A stretch of DNA of 64,000 nucleotides from Cardiocondyla obscurior (lineage: Eukaryota > Arthropoda > Insecta > Hymenoptera > Formicidae): contig NC_091884.1 in assembly GCF_019399895.1 (NCBI RefSeq), forward strand, positions 3,332,400 through 3,396,399, in the 5' to 3' direction. Numbering within the stretch: the stretch's first letter is position 1; each line of letters begins with the position of its first letter. The notes under the pieces were generated by a model, which had not been told where the DNA came from, did no database searches, and saw nothing but the letters and a program-made list of their open reading frames with translations. Position numbers and translations under genes: made by a program. Below, in pieces: positions 1-12,184 of this stretch.

Positions 1-453
1 TGCCGATCGGACCGCGCGGAAGTAACTCCGAGCCGAAAGCAACACGAGGCTCGCGTACTTTGCCGATCGGACCGCGCGGAAGTAACTCCGAACCGAAAGC
101 AACACGAGGCTCGCGTACTTTGCCGATCGGACCGCGCGGAAGTAACTCCGAGCCGAAAGCAACACGAGGCTCGCGTACTTTGTCGCTAGGACCGCGCGGA
201 AGTAACTCCGAGCCGAAAGCAACACGAGGCTCGCGTACTTTGACGGTCGGACCGCTCGGAAGTAACTACGTGCAGAAAGCAACACAAAACTCGTAAACTT
301 AGCCGCTCGTCGGCCGAAATTACGAAGAGCTCAAGAAAATAACACGAGATTTAAGAACATAGCCGATCGCCAGCAGAGAGCTCGAAAAAACAGCACAAAA
401 CGCGAAAATTTAACTTTTACGAGAAAATAGCTAAGATAGCTTAAAAACACAAT

Positions 454-1940
454 ACGGAGAACAAAAAGTTGATTGCCCGAAACGTTCGGAAGCAGCCCCG
501 AGCAGTAGCAACACAGGGCTCGCGGACTTTGTTGTCCGAACCGCTCGAAAGTAGCTACGAGCCGAAAGCAACACGAGGCTCGCGTACTTTGCCGATCGGA
601 CCGCGCGGAAGTAACTCCGAGCCGAAAGCAACACGAGGCTCGCGTACTTTGCCGATCAGACCGCGCGGAAGTAACTCCGAGCCGAAAGCAACACGAGGCT
701 CGCGTACTTTGCCGATCGGACCGCGCGGAAGTAACTCCGAGCCGAAAGCAACACGAGGCTCGCGTACTTTGCCGCTAGGACCGCGCGGAAATAACTCCGA
801 GCCGAAAGCAACACGAGGCTCGCGTACTTTGCCGATCGGACCGCGCGGAAGTAACTCCGAGCCGAAAGCAACACGAGGCTCGCGTACTTTGCCGATCGGA
901 CCGCGCAAAAGTAACTCCGAGCCGAAAGCAACACGAGGCTCGCGTACTTTGCCGATCGGACCGCGCGGAAGTAACTCCGAGCCGAAAGCAACACGAGGCT
1001 CGCGTACTTTGCCGCTAGGACCGCGCGGAAATAACTCCGAGCCAAAAGCAACACGAGGCTCGCGTACTTTGCCGATCGGACCGCGCGGAAGTAACTCCGA
1101 GCCGAAAGCAACACGAGGCTCGCGTACTTTGCCGATCGGACCGCGCGGAAGTAACTCCGAGCCGAAAGCAACACGAGGCTCGCGTACTTTGCCGCTAGGA
1201 CCGCGCGGAAATAACTCCGAGCCGAAAGCAACACGAGGCTCGCGTACTTTGCCGCTCGGACCGCGCGGAAGTAACTCCGAGCCGAAAGCAACACGAGGCT
1301 CGCGTACTTTGCCGATCGGACCGCGCGGAAGTAACTCCGAGCCGAAAGCAACACGAGGCTCGCGTACTTTGCCGGTCGGACCGCGCGGAAGTAACTCCGA
1401 GCCGAAAGCAACACGAGGCTCGCGTACTTTGCCGCTAGGACTGCGCGGAAATAACTCCGAGCCAAAGCAACACGAGGCTCGCGTACTTTGCCGATCGGAC
1501 CGCGCGGAAGTAACTCCGAGCCGAAAGCAACACGAGGCTCGCGTACTTTGCCGATCGGACCGCGCGGAAGTAACTCCGAGCCGAAAGCAACACGAGGCTC
1601 GCGTACTTTGCCGATCGGACCGCGCGGAAGTAACTCCGAGCCGAAAGCAACACGAGGCTCGCGTACTTTGTCGCTAGGACCGCGCGGAAGTAACTCCGAG
1701 CCGAAAGCAACACGAGGCTCGCGTACTTTGACGGTCGGACCGCTCGGAAGTAACTACGTGCAGAAAGCAACACAAAACTCGTAAACTTAGCCGCTCGTCG
1801 GCCGAAATTACGAAGAGCTCAAGAAAATAACACGAGATTTAAGAACATAGCCGATCGCCAGCAGAGAGCTCGAAAAAACAGCACAAAACGCGAAAATTTA
1901 ACTTTTACGAGAAAATAGCTAAGATAGCTTAAAAAACAAT
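454..1940 (+). repeat. Longest HOR unit, about 1487 bp
   Basis: The unit has one edge block and about 19 core monomers. It carries several CGCGGAAATAAC variants (near 790, 1030, 1210 and 1450) and one CGCAAAAGTAAC variant (near 905). Its penultimate core stretch has a one-base loss (GAGCCAAAGC near 1460). The same loss recurs near 9511, 32076 and 39522, which suggests a shared inherited variant, not independent error. Confidence 0.85.
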
Positions 1941-2076
1941 ACGGAGAACAAAAAGTTGATTGCCCGAAACGTTCGGAAGCAGCCCCGAGCAGTAGCAACA
2001 CAGGGCTCGCGGACTTTGTTGTCCGAACCGCTCGAAAGTAGCTACGAGCCGAAAGCAACACGAGGCTCGCGTACTT
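1729..2076 (+). repeat. HOR edge block, 348 bp of six diverged monomer-derived segments (representative)
   Basis: The block occurs once per HOR unit. It reads as segments of 60, 60, 59, 49, 60 and 60 bp (1729-1788, 1789-1848, 1849-1907, 1908-1956, 1957-2016, 2017-2076). Aligned by eye, the first segment (TGACGGTCGG...) is about 80% identical to the core and the last (TGTTGTCCGA...) about 85%. The inner segments are more AT-rich and much more diverged. The 49-bp one is barely recognisable and holds the short dyad AGCTA-AGA-TAGCT. Divergence therefore rises from both sides to a maximum in the middle of the block. Confidence 0.9.
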
Positions 2077-2136
2077 TGCCGATCGGACCGCGCGGAAGTA
2101 ACTCCGAGCCGAAAGCAACACGAGGCTCGCGTACTT
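2077..2136 (+). repeat. Core 60-bp monomer (representative copy)
   Basis: This is a typical core monomer, starting TGCCGATCGG and ending CTCGCGTACTT. Most core copies differ only at a few diagnostic sites. The start may be CCGATCGG, CCGCTAGG, CCGCTCGG, CCGGTCGG, CCGATCGA or CCGATCAG. The middle may be CGCGGAAGTAAC, CGCGGAAATAAC or CGCAAAAGTAAC. GAGCCGAAAG may be GAGCCAAAAG. The final core copy of nearly every HOR unit starts TGTCGCTAGG, so it marks the right end of the core run. Confidence 0.95.
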
Positions 2137-5100
2137 TGCCGATCAGACCGCGCGGAAGTAACTCCGAGCCGAAAGCAACACGAGGCTCGCGTACTTTGCC
2201 GATCGGACCGCGCGGAAGTAACTCCGAGCCGAAAGCAACACGAGGCTCGCGTACTTTGCCGATCGGACCGCGCGGAAGTAACTCCGAGCCGAAAGCAACA
2301 CGAGGCTCGCGTACTTTGCCGATCGGACCGCGCGGAAGTAACTCCGAGCCGAAAGCAACACGAGGCTCGCGTACTTTGCCGCTAGGACCGCGCGGAAGTA
2401 ACTCCGAGCCGAAAGCAACACGAGGCTCGCGTACTTTGCCGATCGGACCGCGCGGAAGTAACTCCGAGCCGAAAGCAACACGAGGCTCGCGTACTTTGCC
2501 GATCGGACCGCGCGGAAGTAACTCCGAGCCGAAAGCAACACGAGGCTCGCGTACTTTGTCGCTAGGACCGCGCGGAAGTAACTCCGAGCCGAAAGCAACA
2601 CGAGGCTCGCGTACTTTGACGGTCGGACCGCTCGGAAGTAACTACGTGCAGAAAGCAACACAAAACTCGTAAACTTAGCCGCTCGTCGGCCGAAATTACG
2701 AAGAGCTCAAGAAAATAACACGAGATTTAAGAACATAGCCGATCGCCAGCAGAGAGCTCGAAAAAACAGCACAAAACGCGAAAATTTAACTTTTACGAGA
2801 AAATAGCTAAGATAGCTTAAAAACACAATACGGAGAACAAAAAGTTGATTGCCCGAAACGTTCGGAAGCAGCCCCGAGCAGTAGCAACACAGGGCTCGCG
2901 GACTTTGTTGTCCGAACCGCTCGAAAGTAGCTACGAGCCGAAAGCAACACGAGGCTCGCGTACTTTGCCGATCGGACCGCGCGGAAGTAACTCCGAGCCG
3001 AAAGCAACACGAGGCTCGCGTACTTTGCCGATCAAACCGCGCGGAAGTAACTCCGAGCCGAAAGCAACACGAGGCTCGCGTACTTTGCCGCTCGGACCGC
3101 GCGGAAGTAACTCCGAGCCGAAAGCAACACGAGGCTCGCGTACTTTGCCGCTAGGACCGCGCGGAAAAAACTCCGAGCCGAAAGCAACACGAGGCTCGCG
3201 TACTTTGCCGATCGGACCGCGCGGAAGTAACTCCGAGCCGAAAGCAACACGAGGCTCGCGTACTTTGCCGATCGGACCGCGCGAAAGTAACTCCGAGCCG
3301 AAAGCAACACGAGGCTCGCGTACTTTGCCGATCGGACCGCGCGGAAGTAACTCCGAGCCGAAAGCAACACGAGGCTCGCGTACTTTGCCGCTAGGACCGC
3401 GCGGAAGTAACTCCGAGCCGAAAGCAACACGAGGCTCGCGTACTTTGACGGTCGGACCGCTCGGAAGTAACTACGTGCAGAAAGCAACACAAAACTCGTA
3501 AACTTAGCCGCTCGTCGGCCGAAATTACGAAGAGCTCAAGAAAATAACACGAAATTTAAGAACATAGCCGATCGCCAGCAGAGAGCTTGAAAAAACAGCA
3601 CAAAACGCGAAAATTTAACTTTTACGAGAAAATAGCTAAGATAGCTTAAAAAACAATACGGAGAACAAAAAGTTGATTGCCCGAAACGTTCGGAAGCAGC
3701 CCCGAGCAGTAGAAACACAGGGCTCGCGGACTTTGTTGTCCGAACCGCTCGAAAGTAGCTACGAGCCGAAAGCAACACGAGGCTCGCGTACTTTGCCGAT
3801 CGGACCGCGCGGAAGTAACTCCGAGCCGAAAGCAACACGAGGCTCGCGTACTTTGCCGATCGGACCGCGCGGAAGTAACTCCGAGCCGAAAGCAACACGA
3901 GGCTCGCGTACTTTGCCGATCGGACCGCGCGGAAGTAACTCCGAGCCGAAAGCAACACGAGGCTCGCGTACTTTGCCGATCGGACCGCGCGGAAGTAACT
4001 CCGAGCCGAAAGCAACACGAGGCTCGCGTACTTTGTCGCTAGGACCGCGCGGAAGTAACTCCGAGCCGAAAGCAACACGAGGCTCGCGTACTTTGACGGT
4101 CGGACCGCTCGGAAGTAACTACGTGCAGAAAGCAACACAAAACTCGTAAACTTAGCCGCTCGTCGGCCGAAATTACGAAGAGCTCAAGAAAATAACACGA
4201 GATTTAAGAACATAGCCGATCGCCAGCAGAGAGCTCGAAAAAACAGCACAAAACGCGAAAATTTAACTTTTACGAGAAAATAGCTAAGATAGCTTAAAAA
4301 ACAATACGGAGAACAAAAAGTTGATTGCCCGAAACGTTCGGAAGCAGCCCCGAGCAGTAGCAACACAGGGCTCGCGGACTTTGTTGTCCGAACCGCTCGA
4401 AAGTAGCTACGAGCCGAAAGCAACACGAGGCTCGCGTACTTTGCCGATCGGACCGCGCGGAAGTAACTCCGAGCCGAAAGCAACACGAGGCTCGCGTACT
4501 TTGCCGATCAGACCGCGCGGAAGTAACTCCGAGCCGAAAGCAACACGAGGCTCGCGTACTTTGCCGATCGGACCGCGCGGAAGTAACTCCGAGCCGAAAG
4601 CAACACGAGGCTCGCGTACTTTGCCGCTAGGACTGCGCGGAAATAACTCCGAGCCGAAAGCAACACGAGGCTCGCGTACTTTGCCGATCGGACCGCGCGG
4701 AAGTAACTCCGAGCCGAAAGCAACACGAGGCTCGCGTACTTTGCCGATCGGACCGCGCGGAAGTAACTCCGAGCCGAAAGCAACACGAGGCTCGCGTACT
4801 TTGCCGATCGGACCGCGCGGAAGTAACTCCGAGCCGAAAGCAACACGAGGCTCGCGTACTTTGCCGCTAGGACTGCGCGGAAATAACTCCGAGCCGAAAG
4901 CAACACGAGGCTCGCGTACTTTGCCGATCGGACCGCGCGGAAGTAACTCCGAGCCGAAAGCAACACGAGGCTCGCGTACTTTGCCGATCGGACCGCGCGG
5001 AAGTAACTCCGAGCCGAAAGCAACACGAGGCTCGCGTACTTTGCCGATCGGACCGCGCGGAAGTAACTCCGAGCCGAAAGCAACACGAGGCTCGCGTACT

Positions 5101-8100
5101 TTGTCGCTAGGACCGCGCGGAAGTAACTCCGAGCCGAAAGCAACACGAGGCTCGCGTACTTTGACGGTCGGACCGCTCGGAAGTAACTACGTGCAGAAAG
5201 CAACACAAAACTCGTAAACTTAGCCGCTCGTCGGCCGAAATTACGAAGAGCTCAAGAAAATAACACGAGATTTAAGAACATAGCCGATCGCCAGCAGAGA
5301 GCTTGAAAAAACAGCACAAAACGCGAAAATTTAACTTTTACGAGAAAATAGCTAAGATAGCTTAAAAACAATACGGAGAACAAAAGTTGATTGCCCGAAA
5401 CGTCCGGAAGCAGCCCCGAGCAGTAGCAACACAGGGCTCGCGGACTTTGTTGTCCGAACCGCTCGAAAGTAGCTACGAGCCGAAAGCAACACGAGGCTCG
5501 CGTACTTTGCCGATCGGACCGCGCGGAAGTAACTCCGAGCCGAAAGCAACACGAGGCTCGCGTACTTTGCCGATCGGACCGCGCGGAAGTAACTCCGAGC
5601 CGAAAGCAACACGAGGCTCGCGTACTTTGCCGATCGGACCGCGCGGAAGTAACTCCGAGCCGAAAGCAACACGAGGCTCGCGTACTTTGCCGATCGGACC
5701 GCGCGGAAGTAACTCCGAGCCGAAAGCAACACGAGGCTCGCGTACTTTGCCGATCGGACCGCGCGGAAGTAACTCCGAGCCGAAAGCAACACGAGGCTCG
5801 CGTACTTTGTCGCTAGGACCGCGCGGAAGTAACTCCGAGCCGAAAGCAACACGAGGCTCGCGTACTTTGACGGTCGGACCGCTCGGAAGTAACTACGTGC
5901 AGAAAGCAACACAAAACTCGTAAACTTAGCCGCTCGTCGGCCGAAATTACGAAGAGCTCAAGAAAATAACACGAGATTTAAGAACATAGCCGATCGCCAG
6001 CAGAGAGCTCGAAAAACAGCACAAAACGCGAAAATTTAACTTTTACGAGAAAATAGCTAAGATAGCTTAAAAAACAATACGGAGAACAAAAAGTTGATTG
6101 CCCGAAACGTTCGGAAGCAGCCCCGAGCAGTAGCAACACAGGGCTCGCGGACTTTGTTGTCCGAACCGCTCGAAAGTAGCTACGAGCCGAAAGCAACACG
6201 AGGCTCGCGTACTTTGCCGATCGGACCGCGCGGAAGTAACTCCGAGCCGAAAGCAACACGAGGCTCGCGTACTTTGCCGATCGGACCGCGCGGAAGTAAC
6301 TCCGAGCCGAAAGCAACACGAGGCTCGCGTACTTTGCCGATCGGACCGCGCGGAAGTAACTCCGAGCCGAAAGCAACACGAGGCTCGCGTACTTTGCCGA
6401 TCGGACCGCGCGGAAGTAACTCCGAGCCGAAAGCAACACGAGGCTCGCGTACTTTGCCGATCGGACCGCGCGGAAGTAACTCCGAGCCGAAAGCAACACG
6501 AGGCTCGCGTACTTTGCCGCTAGGACCGCGCGGAAGTAACTCCGAGCCGAAAGCAACACGAGGCTCGCGTACTTTGCCGGTCGGACCGCGCGGAAGTAAC
6601 TCCGAGCCGAAAGCAACACGAGGCTCGCGTACTTTGCCGCTCGGACCGCGCGGAAGTAACTCCGAGCCGAAAGCAACACGAGGCTCGCGTACTTTGCCGC
6701 TCGGACCGCGCGGAAGTAACTCCGAGCCGAAAGCAACACGAGGCTCGCGTACTTTGCCGCTAGGACCGCGCGGAAGTAACTCCGAGCCGAAAGCAACACG
6801 AGGCTCGCGTACTTTGCCGATCGGACCGCGCGGAAGTAACTCCGAGCCGAAAGCAACACGAGGCTCGCGTACTTTGCCGATCGGACCGCGCGGAAGTAAC
6901 TCCGAGCCGAAAGCAACACGAGGCTCGCGTACTTTGTCGCTAGGACCGCGCGGAAGTAACTCCGAGCCGAAAGCAACACGAGGCTCGCGTACTTTGACGG
7001 TCGGACCGCTCGGAAGTAACTACGTGCAGAAAGCAACACAAAACTCGTAAACTTAGCCGCTCGTCGGCCGAAATTACGAAGAGCTCAAGAAAATAACACG
7101 AGATTTAAGAACATAGCCGATCGCCAGCAGAGAGCTTGAAAAAACAGCACAAAACGCGAAAATTTAACTTTTACGAGAAAATAGCTAAGATAGCTTAAAA
7201 AAACAATACGGAGAACAAAAAGTTGATTGCCCGAAACGTTCGTAAGCAGCCCCGAGCAGTAGAAACACAGGGCTCGCGGACTTTGTTGTCCGAACCGCTC
7301 GAAAGTAGCTACGAGCCGAAAGCAACACGAGGCTCGCGTACTTTGCCGATCGGACCGCGCGGAAGTAACTCCGAGCCGAAAGCAACACAAGGCTCGCGTA
7401 CTTTGCCGATCGAACCGCGCGAAAGTAACTCCGAGCCGAAAGCAACACGAAGCTCGCGTACTTTGTCGGTCGGACCGCGCGGAAGTAACTCCGAGCCGAA
7501 AGCAACACGAGGCTCGCGTACTTTGCCGATCGGACCGCGCGGAAGTAACTCCGAGCCGAAAGCAACACGAGGCTCGCGTACTTTGCCGCTAGGACTGCGC
7601 GGAAATAACTCCGAGCCAAAAGCAACACGAGGCTCGCGTACTTTGCCGATCGGACCGCGCGGAAGTAACTCCGAGCCGAAAGCAACACGAGGCTCGCGTA
7701 CTTTGCCGATCGGACCGCGCGGAAGTAACTCCGAGCCGAAAGCAACACGAGGCTCGCGTACTTTGCCGATCGGACCGCGCGGAAGTAACTCCGAGCCGAA
7801 AGCAACACGAGGCTCGCGTACTTTGTCGCTAGGACCGCGCGGAAGTAACTCCGAGCCGAAAGCAACACGAGGCTCGCGTACTTTGACGGTCGGACCGCTC
7901 GGAAGTAACTACGTGCAGAAAGCAACACAAAACTCGTAAACTTAGCCGCTCGTCGGCCGAAATTACGAAGAGCTCAAGAAAATAACACGAAATTTAAGAA
8001 CATAGCCGATCGCCAGCAGAGAGCTCGAAAACAGCACAAAACGCGAAAATTTAACTTTTACGAGAAAATAGCTAAGATAGCTTAAAAAAACAATACGGAG

Positions 8101-11059
8101 AACAAAAGGTTGATTGCCCGAAACGTTCGGAAGCAGCCCCGAGCAGTAGCAACACAGGGCTCGCGGACTTTGTTGTCCGAACCGCTCGAAAGTAGCTACG
8201 AGCCGAAAGCAACACGAGGCTCGCGTACTTTGCCGATCGGACCGCGCGGAAGTAACTCCGAGCCGAAAGCAACACGAGGCTCGCGTACTTTGCCGATCGA
8301 ACCGCGCGGAAGTAACTCCGAGCCGAAAGCAACACGAGGCTCGCGTACTTTGCCGATCGGACCGCGCGGAAGTAACTCCGAGCCGAAAGCAACACGAGGC
8401 TCGCGTACTTTGCCGATCGGACCGCGCGGAAGTAACTCCGAGCCGAAAGCAACACGAGGCTCGCGTACTTTGCCGATCGGACCGCGCGGAAGTAACTCCG
8501 AGCCGAAAGCAACACGAGGCTCGCGTACTTTGTCGCTAGGACCGCGCGGAAGTAACTCCGAGCCGAAAGCAACACGAGGCTCGCGTACTTTGACGGTCGG
8601 ACCGCTCGGAAGTAACTACGTGCAGAAAGCAACACAAAACTCGTAAACTTAGCCGCTCGTCGGCCGAAATTACGAAGAGCTCAAGAAAATAACACGAGAT
8701 TTAAGAACATAGCCGATCGCCAGCAGAGAGCTCGAAAAAACAGCACAAAACGCGAAAATTTAACTTTTACGAGAAAATAGCTAAGATAGCTTAAAAAAAC
8801 ATTACGGAGAACAAAAAGTTGATTGCCCGAAACGTTCGGAAGCAGCTTCGAGCAGTAGCAACACAGGGCTCGCGGACTTTGTTGTCCGAACCGCTCGAAA
8901 GTAGCTACGAGCCGAAAGCAACACGAGGCTCGCGTACTTTGCCGATCGGACCGCGCGGAAGTAACTCCGAGCCGAAAGCAACACGAGGCTCGCGTACTTT
9001 GCCGATCGGACCGCGCGGAAGTAACTCCGAGCCGAAAGCAACACGAGGCTCGCGTACTTTGCCGATCGGACCGCGCGGAAGTAACTCCGAGCCGAAAGCA
9101 ACACGAGGCTCGCGTACTTTGCCGCTAGGACTGCGCGGAAATAACTCCGAGCCAAAAGCAACACGAGGCTCGCGTACTTTGCCGATCGGACCGCGCGGAA
9201 GTAACTCCGAGCCGAAAGCAACACGAGGCTCGCGTACTTTGCCGATCGGACCGCGCGGAAGTAACTCCGAGCCGAAAGCAACACGAGGCTCGCGTACTTT
9301 GCCGATCGGACCGCGCGGAAGTAACTCCGAGCCGAAAGCAACACGAGGCTCGCGTACTTTGCCGATCGGACTGCGCGAAAGTAACTCCGAGCCGAAAGCA
9401 ACACGAGGCTCGCGTACTTTGCCGATCGGACCGCGCGGAAGTAACTCCGAGCCGAAAGCAACACGAGGCTCGCGTACTTTGCCGCTAGGACTGCGCGGAA
9501 ATAACTCCGAGCCAAAGCAACACGAGGCTCGCGTACTTTGCCGATCGGACCGCGCGGAAGTAACTCCGAGCCGAAAGCAACACGAGGCTCGCGTACTTTG
9601 CCGATCGGACCGCGCGGAAGTAACTCCGAGCCGAAAGCAACACGAGGCTCGCGTACTTTGCCGATCGGACCGCGCGGAAGTAACTCCGAGCCGAAAGCAA
9701 CACGAGGCTCGCGTACTTTGTCGCTAGGACCGCGCGGAAGTAACTCCGAGCCGAAAGCAACACGAGGCTCGCGTACTTTGACGGTCGGACCGCTCGGAAG
9801 TAACTACGTGCAGAAAGCAACACAAAACTCGTAAACTTAGCCGCTCGTCGGCCGAAATTACGAAGAGCTCAAGAAAATAACACGAGATTTAAGAACATAG
9901 CCGATCGCCAGCAGAGAGCTTGAAAAAACAGCACAAAACGCGAAAATTTAACTTTTACGAGAAAATAGCTAAGATAGCTTAAAAAACAATACGGAGAACA
10001 AAAAGTTGATTGCCCGAAACGTTCGGAAGCAGCCCCGAGCAGTAGCAACACAGGGCTCGCGGACTTTGTTGTCCGAACCGCTCGAAAGTAGCTACGAGCC
10101 GAAAGCAACACGAGGCTCGCGTACTTTGCCGATCGGACCGCGCGGAAGTAACTCCGAGCCGAAAGCAACACGAGGCTCGCGTACTTTGCCGATCGAACCG
10201 CGCGGAAGTAACTCCGAGCCGAAAGCAACACGAGGCTCGCGTACTTTGCCGATCGGACCGCGCGGAAGTAACTCCGAGCCGAAAGCAACACGAGGCTCGC
10301 GTACTTTGCCGATCGGACCGCGCGGAAGTAACTCCGAGCCGAAAGCAACACGAGGCTCGCGTACTTTGCCGATCGGACCGCGCGGAAGTAACTCCGAGCC
10401 GAAAGCAACACGAGGCTCGCGTACTTTGCCGCTAGGACCGCGCGGAAGTAACTCCGAGCCGAAAGCAACACGAGGCTCGCGTACTTTGCCGATCGGACCG
10501 CGCGGAAGTAACTCCGAGCCGAAAGCAACACGAGGCTCGCGTACTTTGCCGCTCGGACTGCGCGGAAGTAACTCCGAGCCGAAAGCAACACGAGGCTCGC
10601 GTACTTTGCCGATCGGACCGCGCGGAAGTAACTCCGAGCCGAAAGCAACACGAGGCTCGCGTACTTTGCCGATCGGACCGCGCGGAAGTAACTCCGAGCC
10701 GAAAGCAACACGAGGCTCGCGTACTTTGCCGATCGGACCGCGCGGAAGTAACTCCGAGCCGAAAGCAACACGAGGCTCGCGTACTTTGTCGCTAGGACCG
10801 CGCGGAAGTAACTCCGAGCCGAAAGCAACACGAGGCTCGCGTACTTTGACGGTCGGACCGCTCGGAAGTAACTACGTGCAGAAAGCAACACAAAACTCGT
10901 AAACTTAGCCGCTCGTCGGCCGAAATTACGAAGAGCTCAAGAAAATAACACGAAATTTAAGAACATAGCCGATCGCCAGCAGAGAGCTTGAAAAAACAGC
11001 ACAAAACGCGAAAATTTAACTTTTACGAGAAAATAGCTAAGATAGCTTAAAAAAACAAT

Positions 11060-12184
11060 ACGGAGAACAAAAAGTTGATTGCCCGAAACGTTCGGAAGCA
11101 GCCCCGAGCAGTAGCAACACAGGGCTCGCGGACTTTGTTGTCCGAACCGCTCGAAAGTAGCTACGAGCCGAAAGCAACACGAGGCTCGCGTACTTTGCCG
11201 ATCGGACCGCGCGGAAGTAACTCCGAGCCGAAAGCAACACGAGGCTCGCGTACTTTGCCGATCGAACCGCGCGGAAGTAACTCCGAGCCGAAAGCAACAC
11301 GAGGCTCGCGTACTTTGCCGCTAGGACTGCGCGGAAATAACTCCGAGCCAAAAGCAACACGAGGCTCGCGTACTTTGCCGATCGGACCGCGCGGAAGTAA
11401 CTCCGAGCCGAAAGCAACACAAGGCTCGCGTACTTTGCCGATCGGACCGCGCAAAAGTAACTCCGAACCGAAAGCAACACGAGGCTCGCGTACTTTGCCG
11501 ATCGGACCGCGCGGAAGTAACTCCGAGCCGAAAGCAACACGAGGCTCGCGTACTTTGCCGCTAGGACTGCGCGGAAATAACTCCGAGCCAAAAGCAACAC
11601 GAGGCTCGCGTACTTTGACGGTCGGACCGCGCGGAAGTAACTCCGAGCCGAAAGCAACACGAGGCTCGCGTACTTTGCCGCTAGGACCGCGCGGAAATAA
11701 CTCCGAGCCGAAAGCAACACGAGGCTCGCGTACTTTGCCGATCGGACCGCGCGGAAGTAACTCCGAGCCGAAAGCAACACGAGGCTCGCGTACTTTGCCG
11801 ATCGGACCGCGCGGAAGTAACTCCGAGCCGAAAGCAACACGAGGCTCGCGTACTTTGCCGATCGGACCGCGCGGAAGTAACTCCGAGCCGAAAGCAACAC
11901 GAGGCTCGCGTACTTTGTCGCTAGGACCGCGCGGAAGTAACTCCGAGCCGAAAGCAACACGAGGCTCGCGTACTTTGACGGTCGGACCGCTCGGAAGTAA
12001 CTACGTGCAGAAAGCAACACAAAACTCGTAAACTTAGCCGCTCGTCGGCCGAAATTACGAAGAGCTCAAGAAAATAACACGAGATTTAAGAACATAGCCG
12101 ATCGCCAGCAGAGCTTGAAAAACAGCACAAAACGCGAAAATTTAACTTTTACGAGAAAATAGCTAAGATAGCTTAAAAAACAAT
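11060..12184 (+). repeat. Long-type HOR unit with conserved monomer order (about 1125 bp)
   Basis: Reading core monomers left to right: GATCGG; GATCGA; GCTAGG with CTGCGCGGAAATAAC; GATCGG followed by ACACAAGG; GATCGG with CGCAAAAGTAAC; GATCGG; GCTAGG with GGAAATAAC; an internal ACGGTCGG copy; GCTAGG with GGAAATAAC; three GATCGG; TCGCTAGG. The unit starting at 31427 has the same order, and units at 21406, 29711, 35613, 40462 and 41530 share most of it. The order identifies a true HOR family, not random core expansion. Confidence 0.85.
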
